The notes beneath the pieces were generated by a model. The model was given only the letters and a program-made list of their open reading frames with translations. It was not told the origin of the DNA and did no database searches. A DNA stretch of 64,000 nt from Vreelandella hamiltonii (GTDB taxonomy: Bacteria > Pseudomonadota > Gammaproteobacteria > Pseudomonadales > Halomonadaceae): positions 90,382-154,381 of the forward strand of contig NZ_BMXN01000007.1 in the NCBI RefSeq assembly GCF_014651775.1, read 5' to 3'. Of the stretch, positions 1-9,879 are shown one piece after another. Both the position numbers and the translations under genes were made by a program. Position 1 is the first letter of the stretch. Each line of letters begins with the position of its first letter.

Positions 1-189
1 GCAGCCCGCCTGGCGCAGCACGATGGGGTAGGAACCCGCACCGGTCACCGTGCGGATATCCAGCTTGGTGTGCAGCTCGCGTAGCTTGGCGCCGTCGGTG
101 TCGACGACGGTGATGTCGTTTTCCTCGCGGGCAAGGTGCTCCGCCAGGGTGCCGCCCACTTGGCCGGCGCCAAGAATGATGATCTTCAT
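1..189 (-). CDS. trkA: Trk potassium system NAD-binding protein TrkA, N-terminus only
   Basis: Only the first 63 codons are inside the window and the gene runs off the left edge. The reverse strand begins [19 protein letters not shown], a Rossmann nucleotide-binding start (GxGxxG) that closely matches the start of E. coli TrkA, followed by an acidic strand end (TVVDTDG). TrkA is the cytoplasmic NAD(H)-binding gating subunit of Trk potassium channels such as TrkH, which is encoded on the same strand at 8323-9825. The divergent kdp operon lies between the two. Identification from the N-terminus is firm, but nothing can be said about the rest of the gene. Confidence 0.9.
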   Translation of the reverse strand, partial: MKIIILGAGQVGGTLAEHLAREENDITVVDTDGAKLRELHTKLDIRTVTGAGSYPIVLRQAGC

Positions 190-279
190 AGGTAGTTAGG
201 TCACTCCAGCGACATGTTAATGCAGATACTCACCTATCTAAAGGAGGCTGTCGAGGATAGGGAGCTTGAGATCTACTTT

Positions 280-320
280 TGGTCTACAAAAAGGGCTTTT
301 TTTACGCCTTTTTGACGGCT
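280..320 (+). promoter_or_regulatory. Probable KdpE-binding region upstream of kdpF
   Basis: The 205-base gap between divergent trkA and kdpF has a T-rich stretch at 295-308 (C, eight T, ACGCC) followed by TTTTTGACGG. This resembles the T-rich KdpE box upstream of E. coli kdpFABC (CTTTTTTTACACC, from memory). I could not place a convincing -10 element. The assignment rests on similarity and position. Confidence 0.45.
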
Positions 321-394
321 AACGCCTTAAACGCCATCGAATTTTTACGCGGGTAATCTCTAAGCTCAAGGTGCCAATCACAGGAGGCACTTTC

Positions 395-475
395 ATGAAT
401 ATTGCATTGCTAATCATCGCGGCCGGCACAGCGGCGTATCTATTTTACGCGCTCATCTGCCCCGAGCGTTTTTAG
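395..475 (+). CDS. kdpF: KdpF, small subunit of the Kdp K+ ATPase
   Basis: A 26-residue peptide (MNIALLIIAAGTAAYLFYAL then ICPERF), essentially one transmembrane helix. It is preceded by an AGGAGG-type ribosome site (382-387) and lies 9 bases before kdpA. KdpF is a small lipid-facing helix that stabilises the KdpFABC complex in the inner membrane. Length, hydrophobicity and position as first gene of the operon fit the family, whose members are usually about 29 residues. Confidence 0.85.
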   Translation: MNIALLIIAAGTAAYLFYALICPERF

Positions 476-484
476 GAGATCACC

Positions 485-2176
485 ATGAACGATATGATCG
501 CTATTTACGCTTTGGTGGCTTTGCTCAGCGTACCACTGGGTATCTACATTGCCCATGCACTAGGTGACCAGCCGAACCGGCTTGATACGCTCTTTGGCGT
601 AATCGAAAAGCCAATCTACCGGTTGGCGGGCGTTAACAGTCAACATGCCATGACGTGGCAAGTGTACGCGCTAGCCATTCTTAAGCTGCATGTGGGCCTG
701 ATACTGCTGGCATGGCTAGTATTTATGTGTCAGGGACTGCTGCCACTCAACCCGGACGGCATCCCAGGCATGACATGGGACACGGCGCTGCATACAGCGG
801 TGTCGTTTGCTACCAACACTAACCAGCAGCACTACTCTGGCCAAGCGCAGCTTTCGCACTTAAGCCAAACCTTCGCCATTGTCACGCTACAGTTCTTGAC
901 GCCCGCCACGGGGCTCGCAGTGTTGCTCGCCATTGTCCGCACTTTATTAGTCGCCAAACCTGCCAAGGTTTTAAACGGCGTCGGCAACTACTACCACGAC
1001 CTTACCCGCAGCGTGGTGCGCGTTATGGTGCTATTGGCAGCGGTAGTCGCATTGTTGCTCACATGGCAAGGCGTACCTGCCAGTTATCAGGCCGCTCATC
1101 AGGTAAACATGCTGGATCCTCAGGTGGAAGAGGTGCAGACGATTCCCTTGGGCCCAGTGGCGTCCATGGTGGCGATCAAGCAGTTGGGTACCAATGGGGG
1201 AGGCTGGTACGGGCCCAACTCAAGTGTGCCGCTTGAGAACCCCACGCCGCTGGCGAATGTTATCGAAACTGCCTCAATTATGCTTATTCCCGTGGCGCTG
1301 CTAATTGCGATTGCTCTGATCAGCGGTCGACGCCGACTAATGATGGGCATTGGCGCCGTGATGATCGCGTTCTCACTGATTTCCACTTCTGTGGTGGTCT
1401 ATTCAGAACGCATGCCCAATGCGGCTTTGCTCGAACTCTCCCAGCCGGGGGCCAATTTAGAAGGCAAGGAGCTGCGTTTTGGCACTGACCTTTCCGCCTT
1501 GTGGGGTAGCTGGACGACACAAACCTCCAACGGCTCGGTCAATGCCATGCACGATAGCTTCAATCCCATGGGCGGCATGATGCTGCTGATGGACATGTTT
1601 GTGAACGTAACGTTTGGTGGAGTGGGCGTCGGGCTAATTGGCTTCTTCCTCTATTTGATGTTGGCGGCCTTTGTGGGCTCGTTAATGGTGGGCAGATCAC
1701 CAGAGTTATTTGGAAAACCCTTAGAGACCCGTGAAATGCGCTGGATTTCACTGGCGATTCTGGCTCAGCCGTTGGTCATCCTGGGGTTGAGCGCGCTGAC
1801 CGTGGCGATGCCAAACGCGGCCGCCAATTCAAACCCAGGGTTTCACGGTTTATCCCAAGTGCTTTACGAGTTTACCTCTGCATTTGCCAATAACGGCTCT
1901 GGTTTTGAAGGGCTGGGCGATGACACAACCTGGTGGAATATTGCCTGCGTGTTCGCCCTGCTGATTGGTCGCTTCTTACCCATGCTAGTGCCATTAGCCG
2001 TCGCCGGTTGGTTGGCTGCCAAGCGCACGGCACCGGCGGGCCGCGGCACTTTGCCCATGGATAGCCCTGCTTTTATGGGCTTAACGGCAGGGGTGATTGT
2101 AATCGTCAACCTGCTTGGCTTCTTACCGGCGTTAGTGCTTGGCCCGATTGCAGAATCCGTCGTGCAAGGCTTCTAG
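485..2176 (+). CDS. kdpA: Potassium-transporting ATPase subunit A
   Basis: A 563-residue polytopic membrane protein and the K+-selective channel-like subunit of KdpFABC, related to the SKT/Trk superfamily. Selectivity-filter-like stretches are visible, including FATNTNQQHYSG near residue 110, KQLGTNGGGWYGPNSS near residue 235, and FANNGSGFEGLG near residue 470. The length matches the usual 557-563. The start ATG follows TAGGAGAT. Second gene of kdpFABCDE, followed 10 bases later by kdpB. It imports K+ at low external concentration. Confidence 0.97.
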   Translation: MNDMIAIYALVALLSVPLGIYIAHALGDQPNRLDTLFGVIEKPIYRLAGVNSQHAMTWQVYALAILKLHVGLILLAWLVFMCQGLLPLNPDGIPGMTWDTALHTAVSFATNTNQQHYSGQAQLSHLSQTFAIVTLQFLTPATGLAVLLAIVRTLLVAKPAKVLNGVGNYYHDLTRSVVRVMVLLAAVVALLLTWQGVPASYQAAHQVNMLDPQVEEVQTIPLGPVASMVAIKQLGTNGGGWYGPNSSVPLENPTPLANVIETASIMLIPVALLIAIALISGRRRLMMGIGAVMIAFSLISTSVVVYSERMPNAALLELSQPGANLEGKELRFGTDLSALWGSWTTQTSNGSVNAMHDSFNPMGGMMLLMDMFVNVTFGGVGVGLIGFFLYLMLAAFVGSLMVGRSPELFGKPLETREMRWISLAILAQPLVILGLSALTVAMPNAAANSNPGFHGLSQVLYEFTSAFANNGSGFEGLGDDTTWWNIACVFALLIGRFLPMLVPLAVAGWLAAKRTAPAGRGTLPMDSPAFMGLTAGVIVIVNLLGFLPALVLGPIAESVVQGF

Positions 2177-2186
2177 GAGAAAATAG

Positions 2187-4223
2187 ATGTCACATACAGA
2201 GCTTACTAAACAGCCGCGTCGTTCGCTGCCCATTGGCCAGGTTGTTGCTGGGGCTGTGAAAGGGCTTGCGCCTCATTTGCTGGCGCGCAACCCGGTCATG
2301 GCAGTGGTCGCCATTGGTACTGCGGTGTGCTTTGGGCTAACGCCGATTGCTTTCGCACATGGCGAGAACGGCGGCTTTGCGCTCGCCATTGCGCTACTGC
2401 TGCTTGCTACCGTGCTGTTTGCCACCGGTGCGGAGTCGCTGGCGGAATCCCGGGGTAAGGCCCATGCTGGCGCGCTGCGCAAAACCAAAGGAGAGCTCAA
2501 GGCGACCAAGCTAAACGCTGACGGCACCACCAGCGCCGTGACCGCCGACTCGCTGCGTAAAGGTGACCGAGTGAAGGTGGTGGCGGGTGAGCTGATTCCG
2601 GCAGATGGCGATATCGTCGAGGGCGCGGCGTCTATCAACGAGTCAGCGGTCACCGGTGAATCCGCGCCGGTGCTGCGTGAAGCGGGCACCGATAACAGCG
2701 GCGTCAGCGCGGGCACCAAAGTGCTCTCGGATCAGCTTGTCATTGAAGTCAGTGCCAACCCCGGTGAATCCCTGCTGGATCGTATGATTGCCTTGGTAGA
2801 GGGGGCTAGCCGTCAGAAAACACCTTCCGAGCTGGCGCTTTCGGTGCTGCTTGCAATGCTGACCCTGGTATTTCTGATTGTGGTGGTGACGTTGGTACCC
2901 ATGGCCGCTTTCGTTGGGGTAGAAACCTCAACGGTCATGCTGGTAGCGCTACTGGTGTGCTTGATTCCCACCACTATTGGCGGTCTTTTGCCTGCCATCG
3001 GCATTGCCGGTATGGAGCGCGCGATGCGTGCCAATCTGGTCGCCAAATCAGGCAAGGCAGTAGAGATCGCCGGTAGCATCGACACGCTGTTGCTGGATAA
3101 AACCGGCACCATTACCTTGGGCGACCGCCGCGCGACGGAGTTTGCCCCCTGCCAGCAGGTGCCGCGTCAACGGGTACGCGATGTAGCGTTTTTAACCTCT
3201 CTGGAAGACCCTACGCCGGAAGGCCGTTCGATTGTGACGCTGGCCACTGAGCAGGGTGTGGATGTGCAGCTTAGCGAAGAAGCGGATGGCGCAACTTTTG
3301 AAGCCTTCAGTGCTGAAACCCGGCTTTCAGGGGTGGATCTAACCAGCGGTAAAAAGCTACGTAAAGGTGCCCCCAATGCCATCGCCGAGTGGGTAAAGGC
3401 GCAGGGCGGCGTTATTCCCAGCGACTATCACCAGGTCATTGAGCGTATATCCCGCGATGGTGCCACCCCCATTGCAGTTGCGGAAAACCATCAGATTCTG
3501 GGTGTGGTAGCGCTGTCTGACGTGATTAAAAGCGGTATCGCGGAGAAGTTTGCCGAGCTGCGCGCTATGGGTATCAAAACCGTGATGATCACCGGTGACA
3601 ACCCGGTTACCGCCTCGGCGATAGCCGCCACGGCCGGTGTCGACGACTACATCGCCGAAGCCACGCCTGAGCGTAAGCTGGCGCTGATTCGCGAAGAGCA
3701 GGCCAGTGGCCGACTTGTGGCCATGGTGGGTGATGGTACCAATGACGCTCCGGCGCTGGCCCAGGCTGACCTTGGTCTGGCCATGAATTCCGGCACCCAA
3801 GCCGCCCGCGAAGCGGCCAATATGGTCGATCTGGACTCCGACCCCGGCAAGCTCATTAGCGCGGTGGAAATTGGTAAGCAGTTGCTGGTGACCCGAGGCG
3901 CATTGACCACGTTCTCATTGGCGAATGATGTCGCCAAGTACTTCGTGATTCTACCGGCGCTCTTCACGGCGAGTTTCCCGGCGCTGGGCGTGCTGGATGT
4001 AATGAACCTGCATTCACCCACCACCGCGGTGCTGGCAGCCGTGCTGTTCAATGCGTTGATTATCCCCGCGCTGATTCCCTTTGCACTGCGTGGCGTGTCC
4101 GTAAAGGCCGCATCGGCGACGGTATTATTGCGCCGCAACCTGCTGATCTACGGTCTTGGTGGTCTGCTACTACCGTTCCCTGCCATCAAGCTGCTCGACA
4201 TGCTGATTGCGCTGTTTATCTAG
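2187..4223 (+). CDS. kdpB: Potassium-transporting ATPase ATP-binding subunit B
   Basis: A 678-residue P-type ATPase, the energy-coupling subunit of Kdp. The phosphorylated aspartate is D304 in DKTGTITLG. The actuator motif TGES (in AVTGESAPVL, near residue 155) and the hinge motif GDGTNDAPALAQAD (near residue 515) are intact. The length is that of the family (about 682). The start ATG follows AGGAGAAA. It acts in the inner membrane with KdpA, KdpC and KdpF, coupling ATP hydrolysis to K+ import. Confidence 0.98.
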   Translation: MSHTELTKQPRRSLPIGQVVAGAVKGLAPHLLARNPVMAVVAIGTAVCFGLTPIAFAHGENGGFALAIALLLLATVLFATGAESLAESRGKAHAGALRKTKGELKATKLNADGTTSAVTADSLRKGDRVKVVAGELIPADGDIVEGAASINESAVTGESAPVLREAGTDNSGVSAGTKVLSDQLVIEVSANPGESLLDRMIALVEGASRQKTPSELALSVLLAMLTLVFLIVVVTLVPMAAFVGVETSTVMLVALLVCLIPTTIGGLLPAIGIAGMERAMRANLVAKSGKAVEIAGSIDTLLLDKTGTITLGDRRATEFAPCQQVPRQRVRDVAFLTSLEDPTPEGRSIVTLATEQGVDVQLSEEADGATFEAFSAETRLSGVDLTSGKKLRKGAPNAIAEWVKAQGGVIPSDYHQVIERISRDGATPIAVAENHQILGVVALSDVIKSGIAEKFAELRAMGIKTVMITGDNPVTASAIAATAGVDDYIAEATPERKLALIREEQASGRLVAMVGDGTNDAPALAQADLGLAMNSGTQAAREAANMVDLDSDPGKLISAVEIGKQLLVTRGALTTFSLANDVAKYFVILPALFTASFPALGVLDVMNLHSPTTAVLAAVLFNALIIPALIPFALRGVSVKAASATVLLRRNLLIYGLGGLLLPFPAIKLLDMLIALFI

Positions 4224-4233
4224 GAGAAGCGTC

Positions 4234-4899
4234 ATGAATATAGGTATTAAAGATCCCGCGGCGATTAATGATGAAGAACAGCAGGCACCAACGTTGGAGA
4301 CTAAAGCCACTTGGGGCAGTGCGCTGCGTTTTATGGTGGTGATGGCCGTTCTGCTTGGGCTGGTGTACCCCTTGGCCACTACAGCGGTTGGCGGTTGGCT
4401 GTTTCCTGAGCAGTCGCAAGGCAGCTTGGTTCGCGACGCCGATGGTCGGGTAGTGGGTTCAAGCCTGGTGTCACAAACCTTTGTCAGCGATGAATACTTT
4501 ATCGGTCGCCCGTCAGCAGCGGGTAATGATGCAGGCGAGGTTTCGGGTTCTAATCTGGCTCCAAGCAATGAAGCGCTTCGTGAGCGTGCCCAAGCCGATG
4601 CCCAGGCGATTGCCCAGCGGGAAGGTGTCAGCGTCGATCAAATCCCGGTTGATCTGATCACCGCTTCGGGCTCTGGGGTTGACCCACATATCTCGTTACC
4701 AGCCGCGGAATTACAGGTCGCAAGGGTAGCGCAGGCGCGTGAAATCGACGAAGCTAGCGTCACTGAACTGATCGACCAAGCGCTTGAAAACACGGGCTGG
4801 CTGGGGTCGCCAGTGGTCAACGTATTGCGGTTGAATGTGAGTTTGGATGAGCGTTTTCCCGTCGCCACCACCACGTCGTCTGTCATCCCTGTGGAGTAG
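4234..4899 (+). CDS. kdpC: Potassium-transporting ATPase subunit C
   Basis: A 221-residue protein with one N-terminal membrane helix (about residues 25-50, ALRFMVVMAVLLGLVYPLATT) and a periplasmic domain containing the family motifs YFIGRPSAA and SGSGVDPHIS. The ATG at 4234, 7 bases after AGGAGAAG, is the natural start. The frame is open further upstream only into the end of kdpB. KdpC assists high-affinity K+ binding. Family length is about 190, and the extra residues are mainly at the hydrophilic N-terminus. Confidence 0.95.
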   Translation: MNIGIKDPAAINDEEQQAPTLETKATWGSALRFMVVMAVLLGLVYPLATTAVGGWLFPEQSQGSLVRDADGRVVGSSLVSQTFVSDEYFIGRPSAAGNDAGEVSGSNLAPSNEALRERAQADAQAIAQREGVSVDQIPVDLITASGSGVDPHISLPAAELQVARVAQAREIDEASVTELIDQALENTGWLGSPVVNVLRLNVSLDERFPVATTTSSVIPVE

Positions 4900-4903
4900 C
4901 TAA

Positions 4904-7588
4904 ATGTATTCAGCGGATCAGCGACCCGATCCCAATGCATTGCTAAAAGCCGCGCGCCGAGAGGCGCGCGGCTGTTTGCGTGTATTTTTGGGAGCCGCCC
5001 CTGGCGTTGGCAAAACCTACACCATGCTTCGCACGGCCCGGGAGCGGGCAGAGGAGGGTGATGATATCGTGATTGGCGTGGTGGAGTCCCACGGGCGCGC
5101 CGACACCGAAGCGCTCTGTGAGGGGCTGTCACGTATTCCACTAGCGCCTTTACAGCACCATGGACGAACGTTTTACGAATTCGATATCGATGCGGCCCTG
5201 AAGCGGAAGCCCACTATTCTGCTGGTAGACGAGTTAGCCCATCGCAATATCCCCGGCAGCCGACATCCACGGCGTTATCAGGATATTGAAGAGTTGCTGG
5301 ATGCAGGGATCGATGTCTGGACAACAGTGAACGTCCAGCATTTGGAAAGCCTTAACGACGATGTTGCTCGGATCACCGGCATTCGCATGCGCGAAACCGT
5401 CCCCGATGCACTGTTAGAGCGCGCTCGGGATGTATCGCTGGTGGACTTAACCCCGGAGGAGCTGCTCGAGCGCTTAAGACGCGGCAAGGTGTATATCCCC
5501 GAGCAGGCACGCGCCGCCATGGAGGGCTACTTTAACGAGTCAAACCTTAACGCGCTGCGCGAGCTGGCGATTCAAACCATGGCCGAGCGGGTGGATGCCG
5601 ATGTAAAAGTGGCTATGGACGCCAGCGGTAGGGCAGGCCCTTGGCCGGTAAGGCCCCACCTGTTGGTGATTGTTACCGGTAATGAAGACGATATGACCCT
5701 TGTGCGTGCAGCCCATCGAATGGCCGAGAGGCGTTTGGCCGTATGGCGGGCGGTCTATGTGGATAAAGGTGTCGCCTCGCCGGAGCAGCAGCTTACGATT
5801 GAGAAGATATTTAGTCTGGTGACCCGGCTGGGAGGCGATTCACTTCGCTTGCAGGGGCATAGCCAGCTAGGTGAGATGCTCAACTACGCCCGCTCGATTA
5901 ATGCCACTACGATTATGGTGGGACGCGACGCAAAACGCCGCTGGTGGCCTTGGTCAAGGCCGCTCGCCCAACGCTTGATTGCGCATGCCGACGTCTTCGA
6001 TATCGTGGTAGTGGCTCAGAGCAGCGTGAAGCAAGGTAGGCACAAACGGCAGCCAGGCTGGAGGGTGCGACCACCTCAACTACTCGCCACCAGCTTGGCG
6101 GTGATGGTATCTCTCGGAATTGCTCACGTGCTAGAGCCCTGGCTGGAGCTTGCCAATCTTTCACTGGTATTTTTAGCCGCCGTGCTTTTCAGCGCTGCCT
6201 CGGCGGGCACCGCAATGGCGATGTTCAGTGCCGTTGCGGGTTTTTTGATCTTTAATTTCTTCTTTACAGAACCACGTTTGACCTTTGCCATGGTGGAACG
6301 AGGGCAACTGTTGACGGTGGTGTTCTTCTTTTTGGTAGCGCTAGTGGTGGGGCAATTAGCGGGTCGTGGGCGCCAGCGCTTAGTTGCACTGCGGTCTAGC
6401 CGCGATCAGACACAACTTCTGCTCTGCTACGCCGAGCAGCTCTCAATCGCCACCGACAGTGCCAGTGCCGCCAAAGTGGGTGTCGATACCCTGGTGCAGT
6501 GTTTTGGCGTCCCCGTTATTTTTATTGAAACAGCGGAAAGCGCTAGCGAGGTGCGTGTGGTCTACGCACTGTCGGATGACGAGCATCTGGACATGGCCGC
6601 CAAGCAGGCAGCGGTATGGAGTTGGCAACACCAAAAACCCAGCGGTCATGGCACTCAAACATTAAGCCAACAGGCGTGGCGCTTACTACCGCTCGCGGTA
6701 CAAGGAGAAAAAGTGGGGATGCTGGCACTCAAGCTCTCTGCAAGCCCGAAGGCCTTGACTCATGAAAGTGAAGCATTAATCGATACGTTGGCGCGCCAGC
6801 TTAGCATGGCGCTGGAGCGGACGCGTCTGGTAGCAGAGCTTAACGCTACGCGGGTTTCAGAGGAGAACGAGCGTCTGCGTTCTGCGTTGCTTTCCTCCGT
6901 GTCCCACGATCTACGCACCCCGCTTGCCTCGATTATAGGTTCCACTAGTTCATTAATTGAGTTGAAGCCACAGCTCAGTGATAGTGATCAGCGTGAGCTG
7001 CTGGACGGTATTTTGTCTGAAAGCGAACGGCTCAATCGCTACATCCAAAATCTGTTAGACATGACTCGTTTGGGGCATGGCACACTCAAAATTGAACGTG
7101 ACTGGGTCTCGTTTGATGATTTGATTAATGCGGCGCTCAAGCGACTAGGCCAATCACTCAGGCACGTGGTGGTTCGCAAGCAGTGGTCTGGCAACTTGCC
7201 GCTACTTTACGTGCACCCTGCGCTGGTAGAGCAAGCGCTGGTGAACGTTCTGGACAATGCCCAGCGCTTTTCGCCTCCTAATGGAGAGCTATTGATTAAC
7301 GCATACGTAAGCGACGAGGACCCCAGCGCGTTGGTGGTTAGCGTTGAAGACGAAGGCCCGGGTATCTCACCAGCGTTACGTGAGCAGGTATTCGATATGT
7401 TCTACAGTGGCGGTGACGGTGATCGCAGTGCCCATGGTAGTGGATTGGGATTGGCGATTTGCCGCGGCATGGTTGGGGCACATGGTGGCACGATCACCGC
7501 TGGTGTGGGTACGAATGGCAAGGGAACTGCGATCATTATCAAGCTGCCACTGCTAGGTGCAGATATCAGGAGGATGAATGAAGAGTGA
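4904..7588 (+). CDS. kdpD: Sensor histidine kinase KdpD
   Basis: An 894-residue sensor kinase. The cytoplasmic N-terminal KdpD domain has a Walker A loop (GAAPGVGKT, residues 30-38), followed by a Usp-like region and four closely spaced membrane helices (about residues 395-500). A GAF-like region comes next, then HisKA with the phospho-accepting H668 in SSVSHDLRTPLAS. The HATPase domain has VLDNAQRFSPP (N box) and DEGPGIS and GSGLGLAI (G boxes). It phosphorylates KdpE in response to K+ limitation or osmotic upshift. It starts 4 bases after kdpC and overlaps kdpE by 11 bases. Confidence 0.97.
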   Translation: MYSADQRPDPNALLKAARREARGCLRVFLGAAPGVGKTYTMLRTARERAEEGDDIVIGVVESHGRADTEALCEGLSRIPLAPLQHHGRTFYEFDIDAALKRKPTILLVDELAHRNIPGSRHPRRYQDIEELLDAGIDVWTTVNVQHLESLNDDVARITGIRMRETVPDALLERARDVSLVDLTPEELLERLRRGKVYIPEQARAAMEGYFNESNLNALRELAIQTMAERVDADVKVAMDASGRAGPWPVRPHLLVIVTGNEDDMTLVRAAHRMAERRLAVWRAVYVDKGVASPEQQLTIEKIFSLVTRLGGDSLRLQGHSQLGEMLNYARSINATTIMVGRDAKRRWWPWSRPLAQRLIAHADVFDIVVVAQSSVKQGRHKRQPGWRVRPPQLLATSLAVMVSLGIAHVLEPWLELANLSLVFLAAVLFSAASAGTAMAMFSAVAGFLIFNFFFTEPRLTFAMVERGQLLTVVFFFLVALVVGQLAGRGRQRLVALRSSRDQTQLLLCYAEQLSIATDSASAAKVGVDTLVQCFGVPVIFIETAESASEVRVVYALSDDEHLDMAAKQAAVWSWQHQKPSGHGTQTLSQQAWRLLPLAVQGEKVGMLALKLSASPKALTHESEALIDTLARQLSMALERTRLVAELNATRVSEENERLRSALLSSVSHDLRTPLASIIGSTSSLIELKPQLSDSDQRELLDGILSESERLNRYIQNLLDMTRLGHGTLKIERDWVSFDDLINAALKRLGQSLRHVVVRKQWSGNLPLLYVHPALVEQALVNVLDNAQRFSPPNGELLINAYVSDEDPSALVVSVEDEGPGISPALREQVFDMFYSGGDGDRSAHGSGLGLAICRGMVGAHGGTITAGVGTNGKGTAIIIKLPLLGADIRRMNEE

Positions 7589-8306
7589 AGGGAACGGGCG
7601 CATTCTGGTCGTTGATGATGAACAGCAGATTCGCCGCTTTTTGCGCATCAGCCTCGCGTCCCAGGGTTACGGCGTGATTGAGGCAGCAAACGGTGAGCAA
7701 GCATTGGCAGCCGCTTATACCCAAGCGCCAGATGTCGTACTGCTCGATTTAGGCCTGCCTGATATAGATGGTCATGACGTGCTACGTGGTATTCGTGAGC
7801 AGAGTAGCGTGCCGATTATTGTAGTATCGGTACGCGACAGGGAGGAAGAGAAAGTACGTTCGTTGGATAACGGTGCCAATGACTATGTCACCAAACCTTT
7901 CGGTATTCAGGAACTGCTGGCGCGTATTCGGGCAGTGCTGCGCATTGCTCAAAAAGTCAAAGGAGAAGAGAGTGCCAGCTACTTCGCAAGCGCTAATGTC
8001 ACCATCGATGTGGAGCTGAGGCACGTCATGGTGCACCAGCAGGAGGTTCGTTTAACCCGTAAAGAGTTTGCAGTCCTGGCGAAGCTTTGTCGCTACGCCG
8101 GTCGGGTGGTGACGCAAACACAACTGCTGAAAGAGGTATGGGGCCCGACACATACCGAAGATACTCACTACCTGCGTATTGTGGTGAGCCGCTTGCGACA
8201 AAAACTAGCCGACGATCCACAAACGCCGACTCTGCTGCAAACAGAAGCTGGCGTCGGCTATCGATTGCTAGTGGAAGCCTGCGCTCGGCCTACAAAGGCA
8301 TCCTGA
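7578..8306 (+). CDS. kdpE: Response regulator KdpE
   Basis: A 242-residue OmpR/PhoB-type regulator. The receiver domain has the acidic pair D13-D14, phospho-acceptor D57 (VLLDLGLPD) and the lysine of TKPF. The C-terminal winged helix includes LTRKEFAVLAKL and the usual GVGYRL near the end. The ATG overlaps the kdpD stop region and is preceded by AGGAGG (7568-7573), which suggests translational coupling. It activates kdpFABC transcription. It ends 16 bases before convergent trkH, and no terminator hairpin was seen between them. Confidence 0.97.
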   Translation: MKSEGNGRILVVDDEQQIRRFLRISLASQGYGVIEAANGEQALAAAYTQAPDVVLLDLGLPDIDGHDVLRGIREQSSVPIIVVSVRDREEEKVRSLDNGANDYVTKPFGIQELLARIRAVLRIAQKVKGEESASYFASANVTIDVELRHVMVHQQEVRLTRKEFAVLAKLCRYAGRVVTQTQLLKEVWGPTHTEDTHYLRIVVSRLRQKLADDPQTPTLLQTEAGVGYRLLVEACARPTKAS

Positions 8307-8322
8307 CGCCCCCAAACCGCGG

Positions 8323-9825
8323 TCAACGCCGCCAGAACATGGGGGTCATCAGTACCACGACCGTCAATATCTCCAGGCGGCCCATCAGCATGCCCACACA
8401 TAAAAGCCACTTGGCCGCATCGGGCAGGGTGGCGAAGTTGCCTGCCGGGCCAATGGTATCGCCCAGGCCAGGGCCGACGTTGGCGACGGCTGTCGCTGCG
8501 CCCGAAAGCGCTGTGACCAGGTCCAGCCCCAGCGCGGCAAGCCCTAATGCCAATACGGCAATAGTGATAAAGAAAAAGAACGAGAAGGCCACGACGCTGC
8601 GCGAGATATCGCTGGTGACTGGCTGCTGGTTGTAGCGGGTGGTAAAGATGCCGTTGGCATGAATCAGGTAGCGTAGCTGATTGCGCAGCATCAACATGGC
8701 GATCTGGAAGCGGAAGATCTTCATACCGCCGCTGGTGGAGCCGCTACAGCCGCCAATGAACGTCAGGTAAAAGAAAGCTGCAATCGGCAGTGTGCCCCAC
8801 AGCGTATAGTCATCCGACGCATAGCCGGTAGTGGTGACCACGGACATGACGTTGAAGGTGACGTGAGTCAGGGAGACAAACCAGTCGTCGCCTTGCAAGA
8901 CGCGCCAGGCGGTCAGGATGACGATGGCTGCCAACAGCAGTTTGAGCAGCCCACGCACCTGTTGGTCTTGCCATAAGGCGCTGCGCGAAGAGCGGATGAA
9001 ACGGATGTACAGTACGAACGGTAGCGCACCGCAGAGCATGAAGAAGCTGCCCATCCACAGCAGCCAGGGCTGTTCTGCATAGGCGCCAAACGAGGCATCA
9101 GAGTTGGCAAAGCCGCCGGTGGAGAGCGAAGACATGCCATGCACGATGGCATCCAGTGGCTGCATACCGCCTAGCCAGTAACTGACCATGGCCGTTAGCG
9201 ACAACATCACATAGATCGACAGCGTGGCTTTGGCAATGCCGCCGGTGCGGGGCATGACTTTATCCGACCAGTCCGAAGATTCGGTATGAAACAGGCGCAT
9301 ACCGCCCACTTTCAAAAACGGCAGAATGGCGATGCCCATGACGATAATGCCGATCCCCCCCAGCCACTGCATCAAGCCGCGCCAGAGCTTCAAGCCGTCT
9401 GAGAGATTCTCGATGCCCACCAGCACGGTAGAGCCCGTGGTGGTGATGGCCGACACGGATTCAAAGACGGCATTGGCAAACGTTAGCTGCGGTGCGCCAA
9501 GAATCAACGGCAGGCTGGCAAAGCCGCTAATGCTTACCCAACTGCCCGCCGTAAGGATAAACATCTGCCACGGTTTGAGTTCTAACGACGCACGATAAGT
9601 GAGCAGCAGTGTGGTAGCCACACAGGCGAGCACGAGCATGATAGAGAGGCCGAACGCCCGGGCGTCCGGGTCGCGTTCAATGAGCAGCACCGCCCAAGGC
9701 ACCATCATGAACAGTGCGAGGATAAGCCATAGTACCGATAAAATCTTGAACACCGGTGCCCAGTGTCGGTAAAGCTCATTGCTGCGATAGAACCTTGCGT
9801 TTGTCGTATGCATTGCCTTGCTCAT
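8323..9825 (-). CDS. trkH: Trk potassium uptake channel subunit TrkH
   Basis: A 500-residue polytopic protein of the TrkH/KtrB family. It has repeated membrane-pore-membrane units with the filter-like stretches SAITTTGSTVL, SSLSTGGFANS, SVVTTTGYASDD and VANVGPGLGD. It forms the K+ channel in the inner membrane and is gated by TrkA. The start is uncertain: the first ATG (9825) lacks a good ribosome site, and an ATG four codons downstream (9813) follows GAGCAAGG. The partial trkA at the left edge is on the same strand. It could equally be the TrkI paralogue of halophiles. Confidence 0.93.
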   Translation of the reverse strand: MSKAMHTTNARFYRSNELYRHWAPVFKILSVLWLILALFMMVPWAVLLIERDPDARAFGLSIMLVLACVATTLLLTYRASLELKPWQMFILTAGSWVSISGFASLPLILGAPQLTFANAVFESVSAITTTGSTVLVGIENLSDGLKLWRGLMQWLGGIGIIVMGIAILPFLKVGGMRLFHTESSDWSDKVMPRTGGIAKATLSIYVMLSLTAMVSYWLGGMQPLDAIVHGMSSLSTGGFANSDASFGAYAEQPWLLWMGSFFMLCGALPFVLYIRFIRSSRSALWQDQQVRGLLKLLLAAIVILTAWRVLQGDDWFVSLTHVTFNVMSVVTTTGYASDDYTLWGTLPIAAFFYLTFIGGCSGSTSGGMKIFRFQIAMLMLRNQLRYLIHANGIFTTRYNQQPVTSDISRSVVAFSFFFFITIAVLALGLAALGLDLVTALSGAATAVANVGPGLGDTIGPAGNFATLPDAAKWLLCVGMLMGRLEILTVVVLMTPMFWRR

Positions 9826-9879
9826 CGTTCATTTTGCTTAAGCATGGCCTATAACATCATGCACCTGCATAAAAAGTCC

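Noticed and set aside
312-340. TTGACG as a sigma-70 -35 element for kdp
   Set aside because: No matching -10 lies at 16-18 bases, so I kept only the KdpE-box suggestion.
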